The notes below the pieces were generated by a model that was given only the letters and a program-made list of their open reading frames with translations, was not told the origin of the DNA and did not search any database. Shown piece by piece: positions 19,174 through 29,351 of a DNA stretch of 64,000 bases (the stretch's first letter is position 1; each line of letters begins with the position of its first letter). Made by a program: the position numbers and the translations under genes. This DNA comes from Dehalococcoidia bacterium (lineage in GTDB: Bacteria; Chloroflexota; Dehalococcoidia; Lucifugimonadales; Lucifugimonadaceae): contig JAPKCH010000006.1 in the NCBI GenBank assembly GCA_026421185.1, forward strand, positions 1 through 64,000, read 5' to 3'.

Positions 19174-20565
19174 TCAAATCGAAGGTGAGAGGGTGTTCCA
19201 GACGGTGGCTTTATCGTAGGAATGAGACAATTGTAGTAGGGATAGGTCATCGTGCATTTCACCTGTCAGCATAGTCCCAACGGGTATTCCTGCGTCGCCG
19301 AAACCTGCGGGAAGACTTATCGATGGGTGTCCCGATATATTGAACGGAGCCGTGTAGCATGCGTTGATTCCGCGGGAGTGCTCGCCACGTCGGCGTGATC
19401 GTTCGGCGGTTGCAAACGGTGAAGTTGGAGTTGCGATTGCTTTGAGGTTTTGATCTTGCAATAACTGAGAGAAATATGCCTTGAAGGCTCTACCTACATC
19501 ACCTGCGTTAATAAGGTCGGTCGACGATAAGAACGCACCTTGCAGCAGGTTGACTCGTGACTGTGGACCGTATTTGTCCCAGTCTTGCTTGACTGTTTTT
19601 TGATGTTTTTGATATGAATTGGAGAACAAAATAAGGAACGTAGCGGCACGTGCTTCTGCCATGCCTTGAATATCTATATCGACCAGTTCGCAACCTAGCT
19701 CTTCAAGCTTGCTCAGGAAGGTTTCAAACCCTTCCATAACTTCTGGTTCGTTCGGTGCGGAGTCGATAAACCCATGAGGAACGCCAATTCTCCAGCCAGA
19801 GACATCGGCTTCGATGTTAGCGGTGTACTCGGGAATTTCTCCAGCCCAACTTAAGTCGTCAGAGGGTTCGTGTCCTACCATCGCCTCAAGCATCATTGCT
19901 GTGTCGAGAGCTGTCAATCCGAGTGGGCAGATTTCACTATGTTCGCTGCGACCTACGCCAATCCGGCTCACAAGCCCGTGCGTGGGTTTGATTCCGTACA
20001 GATTATGCGCACCGGCTGGGAGTCGAACGCTACCTCCGCCATCCACACCGATTGTTCCGCTTGCCATTCGGGCAGTCAACGCCGCTCCTGAACCACTCGA
20101 CGACCCGACAGACATTCGTTCAGGGTTCCACGGATTCCACGGCGGAGGGTTCAGGTCAGATTCAGTAGGTTTGGAGAAGAATTCGTTTAGGTTTGCCTTG
20201 CCAATGACGATAGCTCCGGATTTTTTGAGTCGAGCAATGACGGGTGCATCTTCTTCTGGTACTCGATCTTCGAACAATCGCGAATTAATAGTCCACGGTA
20301 TTCCTTTTACGGGAACCGCGTCTTTTACGCCGAGGGTGACACCGGCTAACGGTCCAAGTTTTTCGCCTTTGGCACGTGCCGTGTCGATTTCAACCGCTTG
20401 CTGCAATGCTCCTTCAGGGTCGACTGCGATTAGCGAGTTTAGTTGAGGGTTGAGCTTTGAAATTTGATCTAAATGCGCTTGAACCAGTTCGACTGAGGTG
20501 AGGGAACCTTCGCTAATGAGACGAGCTTGCTCGGAGAGGGACAGCATATGGGGATTGGTGACCAT
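19174..20565 (-). CDS. amidase signature family protein (GatA-like)
   Basis: GVTLGVKDAVPVKGIPWTINS, SVGSSSGSGAALTARMASGTIGVDGGGSVRLPA amidase signature. Confidence 0.93.
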   Translation of the reverse strand: MVTNPHMLSLSEQARLISEGSLTSVELVQAHLDQISKLNPQLNSLIAVDPEGALQQAVEIDTARAKGEKLGPLAGVTLGVKDAVPVKGIPWTINSRLFEDRVPEEDAPVIARLKKSGAIVIGKANLNEFFSKPTESDLNPPPWNPWNPERMSVGSSSGSGAALTARMASGTIGVDGGGSVRLPAGAHNLYGIKPTHGLVSRIGVGRSEHSEICPLGLTALDTAMMLEAMVGHEPSDDLSWAGEIPEYTANIEADVSGWRIGVPHGFIDSAPNEPEVMEGFETFLSKLEELGCELVDIDIQGMAEARAATFLILFSNSYQKHQKTVKQDWDKYGPQSRVNLLQGAFLSSTDLINAGDVGRAFKAYFSQLLQDQNLKAIATPTSPFATAERSRRRGEHSRGINACYTAPFNISGHPSISLPAGFGDAGIPVGTMLTGEMHDDLSLLQLSHSYDKATVWNTLSPSI

Positions 20566-20762
20566 TACGCGTCACCATCCATGTTTCGCGACATTTTGGT
20601 AACGTCGATTTCGCAGCCAATCTCGGGCATCAGGCTTTCCATCAGCCTGCAGTATTCTCTGACGCCGATCACCAAAGTGATCAACGGCGGGAGATCGGCG
20701 TCAGTGAGCGGTGCGATTTGTCGGCCACGAGCAATAATTTGTTCGTCGGTTCGGTATTCCAT
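20565..20762 (-). CDS. small conserved hypothetical protein coupled to amidase
   Basis: 65-aa ORF whose stop overlaps the amidase start (TAATG). Confidence 0.6.
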   Translation of the reverse strand: MEYRTDEQIIARGRQIAPLTDADLPPLITLVIGVREYCRLMESLMPEIGCEIDVTKMSRNMDGDA

Positions 20763-21018
20763 GCGTCAGTTGATCCTTTTGTTATTTGGGGTGAAGCATA
20801 CTCCGGGTAATATGCCACTAGACATCGAAGAAAGCCTTAACCAAGAATAGAATTTAAAATTTTGGTAACCAGTTCGTCGACCGTTGCGTCGATACTGACC
20901 TTCAGGTGTCTTAACGGGTGAATTATTGAGCATGTAGAGTGTTGCCGCTGTCGGCAGTCTTATAAAAGGTGCCAAGGCAGATTTACTCTTTGACTTGCTT
21001 ATAAAAGGATTCGCCCTA

Positions 21019-22104
21019 ATGCTCGAACGTTTTAAAGTTCCTGAAAAAGACCGTATTTATGTTGTTCAGGAACGAATGCGAGCCGTGACTGAGGCGATGT
21101 TTAGGCATAACGGTGTAGCGGCCAACGACGCTGAAGTATCGGCAGATGTGCTGATGAAGAACGATCTTCGCGGAAACGAGTCACACGGCGTCTCGAACGG
21201 AATGCGTCGTTATGTTCGAGAGTACGGCTCCGAGACGATCAACCCGACTCCCGAGTACAAGGTTATTCGAGAGTCGAAGACGACTATGACTATCGATGCT
21301 GATGGAGCGCTCGGCACACATGTGGGTCCGTGGGCGATGCAACAGGCGATCGACAGGGCGAAAGAGTTCGGCATGGCAGCGGTGGCAGTGATTAATTCGG
21401 GTCATCTTGCAGGATGCGGCTACTACGCAATGATGGCTGCCGACCAGGGAATGATTGGGCACTGCATGACGGCAGGAAACACCCTTTCGACTGTGCCAAC
21501 GTTCGGCTCAAGGCCGGTAATGGGCACAAACCCTGTTGCATGGGCAGCACCAGCGCGAAAAATGCCGCCGTTTTTGTTCGATATCGCAACCACGCAGGTC
21601 GCTGGAAATAAATTAGCCCTTGCCCGCCGCACGGGAGCGAAAGTCGAGCCGGGCTGGATCACAGATTCCGAAGGCGCGCCGATCATGGAGCCGGTCGACA
21701 CTCCGCCACCAGGTGAGTATTTCATGCTGCCGTTTGGTGGCACCAGGGAGAACGGATCGCACAAGGGCTACGGTCTAGCGTTAATGAACGAAATTATCTG
21801 CAACGAGCTATCGGGATTTGGTCCTGGCCCTGTGCACGGCATACCTGGGGGTCACTTCTTCCAGGCGTACGACATCGAGGCTTTCACGGACACTGAAAAA
21901 TTCCTCGATGATATGGATTCCCTACTTCAGTACATCGTCGATGTACCGCCCGCCAAAGGGCAGGAACGAGTCCTCTACGCAGGTCTCAAAGAAGATGAAG
22001 AAGAAAAACTACGCCTGAAAAACGGTATCCCCTATCATTTCGAAGTTATCGAATGGTTTGAGTCGTACTGTGCCGAAGCAGGCATCGATTGCGACCTTCG
22101 CTAG
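21019..22104 (+). CDS. Ldh family (malate/L-lactate/ureidoglycolate-type) oxidoreductase, copy 1
   Basis: MLERFKVPEKDRIYV start; ESHGVSNGMRRYV, GPWAMQQAID, NSGHLAGCGYYAMMAADQGMIG, GSHKGYGLALMNEI. Confidence 0.92.
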   Translation: MLERFKVPEKDRIYVVQERMRAVTEAMFRHNGVAANDAEVSADVLMKNDLRGNESHGVSNGMRRYVREYGSETINPTPEYKVIRESKTTMTIDADGALGTHVGPWAMQQAIDRAKEFGMAAVAVINSGHLAGCGYYAMMAADQGMIGHCMTAGNTLSTVPTFGSRPVMGTNPVAWAAPARKMPPFLFDIATTQVAGNKLALARRTGAKVEPGWITDSEGAPIMEPVDTPPPGEYFMLPFGGTRENGSHKGYGLALMNEIICNELSGFGPGPVHGIPGGHFFQAYDIEAFTDTEKFLDDMDSLLQYIVDVPPAKGQERVLYAGLKEDEEEKLRLKNGIPYHFEVIEWFESYCAEAGIDCDLR

Positions 22105-22177
22105 AGCTTTTCCACTAGACTGTTCCCGCCGCCGATATCTTGCATCAGACATCTGTTGATCAAAAGGACTCACCCCA

Positions 22178-23263
22178 ATGCTCGAACGCTTCAAAGTTCC
22201 CGAACAAGACCGCGTATACGTTGCTGTAGAACGTATTAGGGCCGCAACCGAGGGAATTCTGCGGCACAGTGGAGTACCCGCCGACGAGGCTGTGAGTTCA
22301 GCAGACGTTCTAATAAAGAACGATCTACGGGGAGTGGAATCTCACGGTGTATCGAACGGACTTCGCCGGTACGCGGCTGAATACGGCTCGAACGATCTAA
22401 ATCCAACTCCAAAGTTCAAGATCGAACGGGAAACGAAAACGACCATGACAGTAGATGCTGACGGTGCGTTAGGCATTCACGTAGGTCCGTGGGCTATGCA
22501 AATGGCTATCGACAAGGCAAAAGAGTTTGGAATGGCGGCCGTTGCCGTGAAGAACTCGGGTCATTTGGCTGGCTGTGGATACTACGCGATGATGGCAGCT
22601 GAGCAAGGAATGATCGGTCACTGCATGACTGCCGGAGGAGCAAATCAGACCGTTCCTACGTTCGGTTCAAAACCCGTTATGGGCACGAACCCAATAGCCT
22701 GGGCTGCGCCAGCTCGGAACATGCCTCCGTTCTTGTTCGACGTAGCGACTACACAGGTTGCCAATAACAAGATCGGTCTTGCCCGACGAATTGGTGCAAA
22801 CATCGAGCCGGGATGGGTGGCGGATCTTGACGGTGAACCGATCCTCGAAGAAGTAGCACCACCCGACACCGGCGACTACTACTTGCTTCACATCGGAGGT
22901 ACTCGGGAGAACGGATCGCACAAGGGCTACGGTCTGGCGTTGATGAACGAGATTATTTGTAACGAACTATCCGGCTACGGACCGGGTCCGGTTGTCGGTG
23001 GTTCGGGCGGTCACTTCTTCCAGGCGTATGACATCGAAGCGTTCACCGATACTGAGAAGTTCAAAGACGATATGGATGCCCTGCTTCAGTACATCGTCGA
23101 TGTGCCACCTGCAAAGGGCTTCGAGCGGGTTATTTACGCAGGTCTGAAGGAAGACGAAGACGAAAAGGAACGCATGAAAACTGGCATTCCGTACCACAAG
23201 GAAGTAATCGAGTGGTTCGAATCGTACTGCGTCGAAGCTGGCATCGAGTGCGACCTGCGGTAG
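22178..23263 (+). CDS. Ldh family oxidoreductase, copy 2
   Basis: same motifs as copy 1, tandem paralogue. Confidence 0.92.
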   Translation: MLERFKVPEQDRVYVAVERIRAATEGILRHSGVPADEAVSSADVLIKNDLRGVESHGVSNGLRRYAAEYGSNDLNPTPKFKIERETKTTMTVDADGALGIHVGPWAMQMAIDKAKEFGMAAVAVKNSGHLAGCGYYAMMAAEQGMIGHCMTAGGANQTVPTFGSKPVMGTNPIAWAAPARNMPPFLFDVATTQVANNKIGLARRIGANIEPGWVADLDGEPILEEVAPPDTGDYYLLHIGGTRENGSHKGYGLALMNEIICNELSGYGPGPVVGGSGGHFFQAYDIEAFTDTEKFKDDMDALLQYIVDVPPAKGFERVIYAGLKEDEDEKERMKTGIPYHKEVIEWFESYCVEAGIECDLR

Positions 23264-23391
23264 GTTATCGGCAGGCTTTTTCCGATTCTTTACCCCTGCG
23301 CCATTTGGACCAAAAGCGTGGTTTAATGGATGAGATGTGCATTCAGTTGATTGAGCGCACCGACGTAACTCCACTTTATTAGGAGCTGATA

Positions 23392-23595
23392 ATGGCTGAA
23401 ACGATGATTATTCCCGGCGACGATGGTCCGTACCACGTCAAAGGTGATTTCGTATTGATCGACGGCGAAGGCAACAAGCTGGAATTGACCGACGAAACTT
23501 GGCTGTGTCGCTGTGGCGAATCTACCAAAAAACCGTTCTGCACGGGTTCCCACAGTAGTAGCGATTTCGTTGATTCTTCGAGGGCCGCAAAATGA
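23392..23595 (+). CDS. CDGSH-type iron-sulfur protein 1
   Basis: LCRCGESTKKPFCTGSH motif. Confidence 0.9.
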   Translation: MAETMIIPGDDGPYHVKGDFVLIDGEGNKLELTDETWLCRCGESTKKPFCTGSHSSSDFVDSSRAAK

Positions 23596-23786
23596 CAGTA
23601 GAAATTCGTATTCAAGATGACGACTCTCTCGAGATTACTGGCAAGTTCGATTTGATCGACGAGGATGGCAATGCATATGGTCATCACGGCAAACTTCGAT
23701 TGTGCCGATGTGGGGCCTCAAAGACGAAGCCGTACTGCGACAACACACACGTAGACATCAATTTCGAAAGCAAAGTTCGAGCATAA
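23592..23786 (+). CDS. CDGSH-type iron-sulfur protein 2
   Basis: LCRCGASKTKPYCDNTH motif; ATGA overlap with upstream gene. Confidence 0.9.
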   Translation: MTVEIRIQDDDSLEITGKFDLIDEDGNAYGHHGKLRLCRCGASKTKPYCDNTHVDINFESKVRA

Positions 23787-23798
23787 TTCTAACCAAAG

Positions 23799-23843
23799 CG
23801 CCGGGGTCAAAGCGTACAGCGATGTACACTCACCCGGCGTTTT
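23799..23843 (+). terminator. intrinsic terminator candidate after CDGSH pair
   Basis: CGCCGGG...CCCGGCG followed by TTTT. Confidence 0.6.
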
Positions 23844-23886
23844 CGCGCTGGAAACTAAATCGTCACCAAATCACGGAGTTTGTTCG

Positions 23887-25275
23887 TTGCTCAACGCCGG
23901 AGTAGCCCGAGTAGATATAAGCCCTCAAATTGGAGTCGCTCACGCCGGTTGGGGGGCTCAGACCCACCAGGTCTCGATTGGCAACGACATGCCACTGTAC
24001 GTGACCGCTCTCGTCGTGACCAAAGATGACGTTGAGCTTGCGATTGTCGATGTCGACATCGGAATCTTTACGAACCAGCAAGACAAAGATATTCGAGAGT
24101 TGATCTCGAAAGCATCTGGCATACCGTTCGGAAACATCAGGCTTGCATATACGCACACGCATTCGGGACCGATTACTTTTGGCCAGTGGATAAAAGACGG
24201 GATTGATCTTGCCACTGAGTGGTGGAATACGATCCCAGCCACCTGTGCGAAGGCTGTTGTTGATGCGAAGTTGACAGCACAGCCCGCCCGTACTGGTTTT
24301 GGGCGTGGAAGCTGCGACATAAACATCAACCGACGACCGGCCCGAGATAACGGTGAACTGTTTACGGGGCGAAACTGGGACGGTGCTGTCGATCATTCGG
24401 TCGACGTTGTTAGTTTTGATGATGCTGACGACAATCCCATTGCGACGATTGTGAACTACGCGATGCATCCAACGATTATGGCTCATGAAAATCAGTGGGT
24501 TACACCCGACTTCCCTGGGCCGATGCGTTCGGTTGTTGAACACGCTGTTGGGGGGCTTTGTTTGTTCCTGCAAGGGGCAAGCGGTAATCAAGGGCCTGTT
24601 GATGGGTTTACGGGCGATCTTCGCGTGTACCGAAAGGCCGGATCTAAACTAGGTGCGGAAGCAGCTCGTGTTCGCCTGAACATTGACCCGCGTGAACGAA
24701 ACGAAAGACTCGACCAGATCTTGGTTTCGGGCGCCGATCTTGGGATTTACTCCAACGTGCCTACCAACGAATCGGACGACACTGTTGCCGTAAGCAATGT
24801 TTCTATCGACATGCCGAGTCGAGACGTCATAAGTCTTGTGGATGCACAGGCCGCTTTTGATGCCGGTGAAAAAGAACTTGAAACGTCGAGAGCGTCGGGG
24901 GCTTCCGAAGAGGAAATTCGTAGAGTCGTTTCTAAAGTAATGCGAGCGAACATTAAGTTGAGCGTTGCCCGTCTTTCTGATGAGAACACGCTCGACGGTC
25001 ATATAGAAATTACCGCCCAGTCGATGCGATTTGGTGAGACGGTTTTGGTTTCGATTCCTGTGGAACCGTTTGTTGAACTTGCTCAGGCGGTAAAAGAACG
25101 TTCTGGTTCGGCTCACACAGTGTTTTCGGGCTTCAGCAACGGTCACATCAACTATCTTGCCACCGATATTGCGCATGAAGAAGGCGGATACGAGGTGGGC
25201 GTGAGCGTGTTTGCACCGGGATCAGCTGAACTGGCGATCGAAGCATCGCTAGAAGCGATAGGCGATGTGTTGTAA
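23887..25275 (+). CDS. neutral/alkaline ceramidase-like protein (N-terminal domain family)
   Basis: AGVARVDISPQIGVAHAGWGAQ, AYTHTHSGP, NYAMHPTIM, FLQGASGNQGP motifs; TTG start. Confidence 0.8.
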   Translation: MLNAGVARVDISPQIGVAHAGWGAQTHQVSIGNDMPLYVTALVVTKDDVELAIVDVDIGIFTNQQDKDIRELISKASGIPFGNIRLAYTHTHSGPITFGQWIKDGIDLATEWWNTIPATCAKAVVDAKLTAQPARTGFGRGSCDININRRPARDNGELFTGRNWDGAVDHSVDVVSFDDADDNPIATIVNYAMHPTIMAHENQWVTPDFPGPMRSVVEHAVGGLCLFLQGASGNQGPVDGFTGDLRVYRKAGSKLGAEAARVRLNIDPRERNERLDQILVSGADLGIYSNVPTNESDDTVAVSNVSIDMPSRDVISLVDAQAAFDAGEKELETSRASGASEEEIRRVVSKVMRANIKLSVARLSDENTLDGHIEITAQSMRFGETVLVSIPVEPFVELAQAVKERSGSAHTVFSGFSNGHINYLATDIAHEEGGYEVGVSVFAPGSAELAIEASLEAIGDVL

Positions 25276-25728
25276 GGCGAATCCGTCTAGGATTAAAATC
25301 GAAATTCGTCGACTCAAACTAAAATTAGTCGCCAAATCAAAAAATACCACCGCAGGGAGACACATGTAAACGGATGTCGATCGAGACTATTGGGATGACT
25401 TACAAGTACGCCCCGTTCTCCGTTGCCTATTCGTATGACCGGTGATCCCTAGGCAATTTTCATGCCCGTTATCGACTTACGTACATACCTTCGTGATGCG
25501 CACATGTTATTGATGTTCGCATTGGGCATCACTTATTTCGTCTTCTTTGTAACTACCTTAGAAACCGTGAAGACGCACGTGGAGCGAATGCTGACGAAGT
25601 TGTATATGAACGGATCGTATACCGGTCGTCATTTTCGCGTAGGAGAAGCGACTACTTGTACAGGGATCACTACTTCGGCTGGTGAGTCAATCGAACATCG
25701 TTCGTACGGCGCTTAGTATTCGGTTCGG

Positions 25729-26589
25729 TTAGTCGGGATTTTCAAGAATATCTTTGTTCATTGCCCATCGTGGATAGTAGTCGTATACCGCGTAGTCAGG
25801 GAGTGGCTGGCCAATGGGTTGAGGAGGGACCATGAACTTGCCTTTCCAACTTATAAGGGTCGAGTAGGTGTATGTGAGTCCGAGTCGGCGTAAATTCCGA
25901 CCTGAGGCGATGTTCCAATCTGCTGCGCTCGCAAAAGGCGTTGCTCCTTGTTCTAATATCCAGTCACCGGCTGCGCTGACGACCGCGGTTCCCTGTCCCT
26001 GTCCCTGTGAGCCTTGAACGGTATCAACGCCTATTTCGTAAACCTTGAACCCATTGTCGTTGACTGTAGAAAGTGCCACCAGTTGTTCACCTTCGTAAAT
26101 ACCAAAATGAGCGAGTGATTTAGGACTAACGCAGTGCCAGAAGATGCTCCAGTTGATCTCGCCGACCTGCTTTTTAGAAAGTTTTACCACTCGGGGATCG
26201 TTCACCGGCTTCCAAGTCGATTCATCGGCAACATAGCAAGGAACTGGACCCCATATTGCAACTCCATCAAGTAGCGTTACACGGCTGATCTCGAACGCTC
26301 CTGCGACAGAGAACAGCAGGTCAGGATGAATGTCGTTGAGGATATGTCGAAGTTTGTCGTGCCATTCAGGACGAGCTGAAATGGCTACGACATCGTCGAT
26401 TCGCACTGCAAAAAAACCTCCGTTGTCGGCACCTTCAGGTGTGGCACCGAGAGAGGGAGAATCGACTGCCTGCTCAGGAAGTGGGTATCCGAGTGACGCC
26501 TCGATCTTGGGGCGGACTTTGTCTATGAGTTTTTTGTCGATCATTTTGTGGGTTATGAGGACGGGATAATTTTGTGAGCCCTCTCCCAC
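25729..26589 (-). CDS. GNAT family N-acetyltransferase-like protein
   Basis: VYEIGVDTVQGSQGQGQGTAVVSAAGDWILEQG acetyl-CoA-loop-like motif. Confidence 0.65.
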   Translation of the reverse strand: MGEGSQNYPVLITHKMIDKKLIDKVRPKIEASLGYPLPEQAVDSPSLGATPEGADNGGFFAVRIDDVVAISARPEWHDKLRHILNDIHPDLLFSVAGAFEISRVTLLDGVAIWGPVPCYVADESTWKPVNDPRVVKLSKKQVGEINWSIFWHCVSPKSLAHFGIYEGEQLVALSTVNDNGFKVYEIGVDTVQGSQGQGQGTAVVSAAGDWILEQGATPFASAADWNIASGRNLRRLGLTYTYSTLISWKGKFMVPPQPIGQPLPDYAVYDYYPRWAMNKDILENPD

Positions 26590-26623
26590 ATAAAGAGTAA
26601 GAGAGAGGGAGATGTCGCTGTTC

Positions 26624-27508
26624 CTATACCGGCATCGTGCGTTTCGAGTAGGCTCGGCCTGCTTCTGCAGTGTCGGTTCGATGCCCTGCGATAACCCTCA
26701 CGCCCTCATCGATTTTGTCGGCGACGTTTTCGGGTGTGCAGCCATCGAGGAACGCAAGATCATTCGCCTTGCAAGCATTCTTTACTCTTTCACGAGCTTC
26801 GACCATCCGAGGATCCAGTGGCTTGGATGGGTCACGCTTGATTCCGAAAGACATCGAAAGATCACCGGGTCCCCATTCAGCAAATCCAAGTCCTGGTACT
26901 GAGAGAGTTTGTTCACAATTGGTGAGTGCCCGAACTGTTTCGATCTTTACTCCCAAAAGTAGTTCACCTTCAGGGTTGAGCGGCCAAGGGTCGGCTTTGT
27001 CGACATAAGTGTCGGCATCGATACCCCAAACAGGAGCGGACGTTGGTTGCGAACCGACTCCGCGTGTTCCCCGTTCGAGCCCGTATCCGACACCCTTCAT
27101 GTTGATTGGGTAACGGCACGATTCGATGAACGCTCGTACTGCGTCTGGTGTTTCTGCTTGGCAAAGAAGAATTCCGTGAACGCCGCGGGCAAGAACCATT
27201 CGGAACTGCCATGCGTTGAATCGGATTATTTCTTCCGATGAACCCTCTACTGGTGTTTCGACGATTACAGGAGGGGTGCGGTGTCCGCTGTTGGTAGGAC
27301 CACCATCGATGAGACCGTTCATGTAGTTGTCGAGTCCGGTCATATCGAACGCACCATGTTCCATGCCTACGTTGATGTAGTCGGCCCAAGTGTGTGAATC
27401 TTTGAGTCCTTGTTCGTATGTAAGTACGTGACCCGTGTGACCTCCATCGTAATAGATCGGCTGGTCTTGCTCAAGGAGTTCGATTGCGCGGTTAATGCGT
27501 TTTGCCAT
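26624..27508 (-). CDS. HpcH/HpaI aldolase family protein
   Basis: LLGVKIETVRALTNCEQTLSVPGLGFAEWGPGDLSMSFG; start trimmed to MAKRINRAIELL. Confidence 0.85.
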   Translation of the reverse strand: MAKRINRAIELLEQDQPIYYDGGHTGHVLTYEQGLKDSHTWADYINVGMEHGAFDMTGLDNYMNGLIDGGPTNSGHRTPPVIVETPVEGSSEEIIRFNAWQFRMVLARGVHGILLCQAETPDAVRAFIESCRYPINMKGVGYGLERGTRGVGSQPTSAPVWGIDADTYVDKADPWPLNPEGELLLGVKIETVRALTNCEQTLSVPGLGFAEWGPGDLSMSFGIKRDPSKPLDPRMVEARERVKNACKANDLAFLDGCTPENVADKIDEGVRVIAGHRTDTAEAGRAYSKRTMPV

Positions 27509-27774
27509 GGTATTCCTGCTGGGAGCTTTTTGACTCCTGAGTTGCGACGGTAATGAAATCTTGGCGAATCGTACCGTTAAAATGGAATTTGTTAAGCAAT
27601 TTCCAAGCTTGTGACTCACCGATAATTTGCGTAAACATCGTTCTTGCCTTAGTCGAGCAATTCCGCAACAGTATATTTATGCAGTGTAGTTGCTCGGGCG
27701 GACACTGAACGTGCATGCTTGGATAATAGAATCGGTAAACTGATGCATGCGTGAAGCACCATCATTACGACTAA

Positions 27775-28206
27775 ATGGGCTTAAGGTTTTTGGCAATACG
27801 GACTAAACATAGATTTGTGCGAATGGGTTTCTCGTTTGGGATGAGTTTTGTACCGCTTGCAATGGTGCTGGGATTGTTGACGCCGGTTTTGGGGCCTGTG
27901 ATAGACCATCACTACGCCGATCGTTCACCCGCTCACGCTCATGTATTTGTTGGAGAAGATACGAATATTCACGATCACTCGCTGGTCAATCACGATCATT
28001 CCTCCGGAGAAACGACCAGTGACGGCTTATCTGTCACCAGCACGTCGATAACGGGGTCTCATAGCCCGCTGACACTAGATGGAGCGGCTCTAGAGTCGTT
28101 AGTGCCAGATTTCGACTCTCACTTGGTCGCAATTCAGGTCGGCGAATCCTTCGTCCCCGACAACGAAACGATCGCTCCTTTGGATAGACCACCACGACGC
28201 GCCTAA
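27775..28206 (+). CDS. secreted His-rich hypothetical protein
   Basis: N-terminal hydrophobic segment followed by His-rich DHHYADRSPAHAHVFVGEDTNIHDHSLVNHDHSS. Confidence 0.55.
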   Translation: MGLRFLAIRTKHRFVRMGFSFGMSFVPLAMVLGLLTPVLGPVIDHHYADRSPAHAHVFVGEDTNIHDHSLVNHDHSSGETTSDGLSVTSTSITGSHSPLTLDGAALESLVPDFDSHLVAIQVGESFVPDNETIAPLDRPPRRA

Positions 28207-28269
28207 TTGCGCAATGTTTGGTTTATTCGAATCGTCTCAATAGAGATCGATTACTAGTTAGGAGCTAAA

Positions 28270-29310
28270 ATGTCTCTGTTTTCTTATCGCACACGAGCTG
28301 CACTTTTACTTACTGTCCTTTTCGCTGTACTTGGAACCGGCACCGTACTCGCTCACGAGGGGCGAGATGTTGGTGACTATAACTTCGTCGTAGGGTTCAT
28401 AAATGAACCTGCCGTCGAAGGAATGTTGAATGGGGTTTCACTGGGGATCACATCGCTGCTTGTTGAAGAGGTTCACGCCCACGATGACGGCATGGATATG
28501 TCGATGGGCGATGGAATGGCAACGGAAATCGATCTCGTATCGCACGGCGGAGTATTCGTCGACGAATTGGCTGCTGGTGATTCTTATGAGTTCATATTCG
28601 ATCACAATTTCGAAGATCTAACCGTTTCGTTCCATGCTCATCCTATTGAGACCCAGGGTTCGATCATGATTGGTCACGACAATCCGACAGCGGCTGAAGT
28701 TGTTGTCGAGATTCACGAAAATGGTTTCGTCCCAGCAATGGTTATGATCCAGACTGGAACGGCGGTCAAATTCGAGAACCACATGAGTGAACAAACGGTT
28801 GTAATGAGTGGTCCTCTTAGTGATGTGACTCGAGAAGTCGACGCACCTGTTGCACTGAACGAAGTGATCGGTGTCACCACGCTTCAAGTTGAAGTAACTC
28901 ACGTTGCATCATCGGTTTCGCAAATCATGGATTTGAACGAGGTCTGGAACTCACCGGGTCAGTACAAATCTCAGTTCATTCCGACTTCACCTGGTGCTTA
29001 CAACTTCCGTTTCTTCGGCGATATCGAAGGGCAGACGATCGACGAGAGCTTCGAATCAAGCAATACGACGTTTGACGAAGTGACTTCTTCTACAGAAATT
29101 CAATTCCCGGTTCAGTTGTCCGCACCTCGTGAAACAGAGAACGCCGCACGTGGCGCTATTGAAGCTGCCAACACTGCCGTAACGGATGCTTCAGATGCTG
29201 CCGATTCTGCTTCAAGTGCAAATACATTGGCTGTCTTTGCATTGGTTCTAGGTCTTATCGGATTAGTGCTCGGTGGATTAGCATTCCAGCGTTCGGGTAA
29301 AAAAGCGTAA
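28270..29310 (+). CDS. secreted, C-terminally anchored protein with His/Met-rich segment and cupredoxin-like region
   Basis: signal peptide, HAHDDGMDMSMGDGM, VVVEIHENGFVPAMVMIQTGTAVKFENHMSEQTVVMSG, C-terminal TM. Confidence 0.75.
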   Translation: MSLFSYRTRAALLLTVLFAVLGTGTVLAHEGRDVGDYNFVVGFINEPAVEGMLNGVSLGITSLLVEEVHAHDDGMDMSMGDGMATEIDLVSHGGVFVDELAAGDSYEFIFDHNFEDLTVSFHAHPIETQGSIMIGHDNPTAAEVVVEIHENGFVPAMVMIQTGTAVKFENHMSEQTVVMSGPLSDVTREVDAPVALNEVIGVTTLQVEVTHVASSVSQIMDLNEVWNSPGQYKSQFIPTSPGAYNFRFFGDIEGQTIDESFESSNTTFDEVTSSTEIQFPVQLSAPRETENAARGAIEAANTAVTDASDAADSASSANTLAVFALVLGLIGLVLGGLAFQRSGKKA

Positions 29311-29351
29311 TTCACGCTTAGGAGATTAAAATTACACTGATTTCGATTGAA

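Noticed and set aside
25462-25716. 84-aa ORF MPVIDLRTYLRDAHMLLMFALGITYFV...
   Set aside because: Contains a hydrophobic stretch but no recognised family; too weak to call as a CDS.
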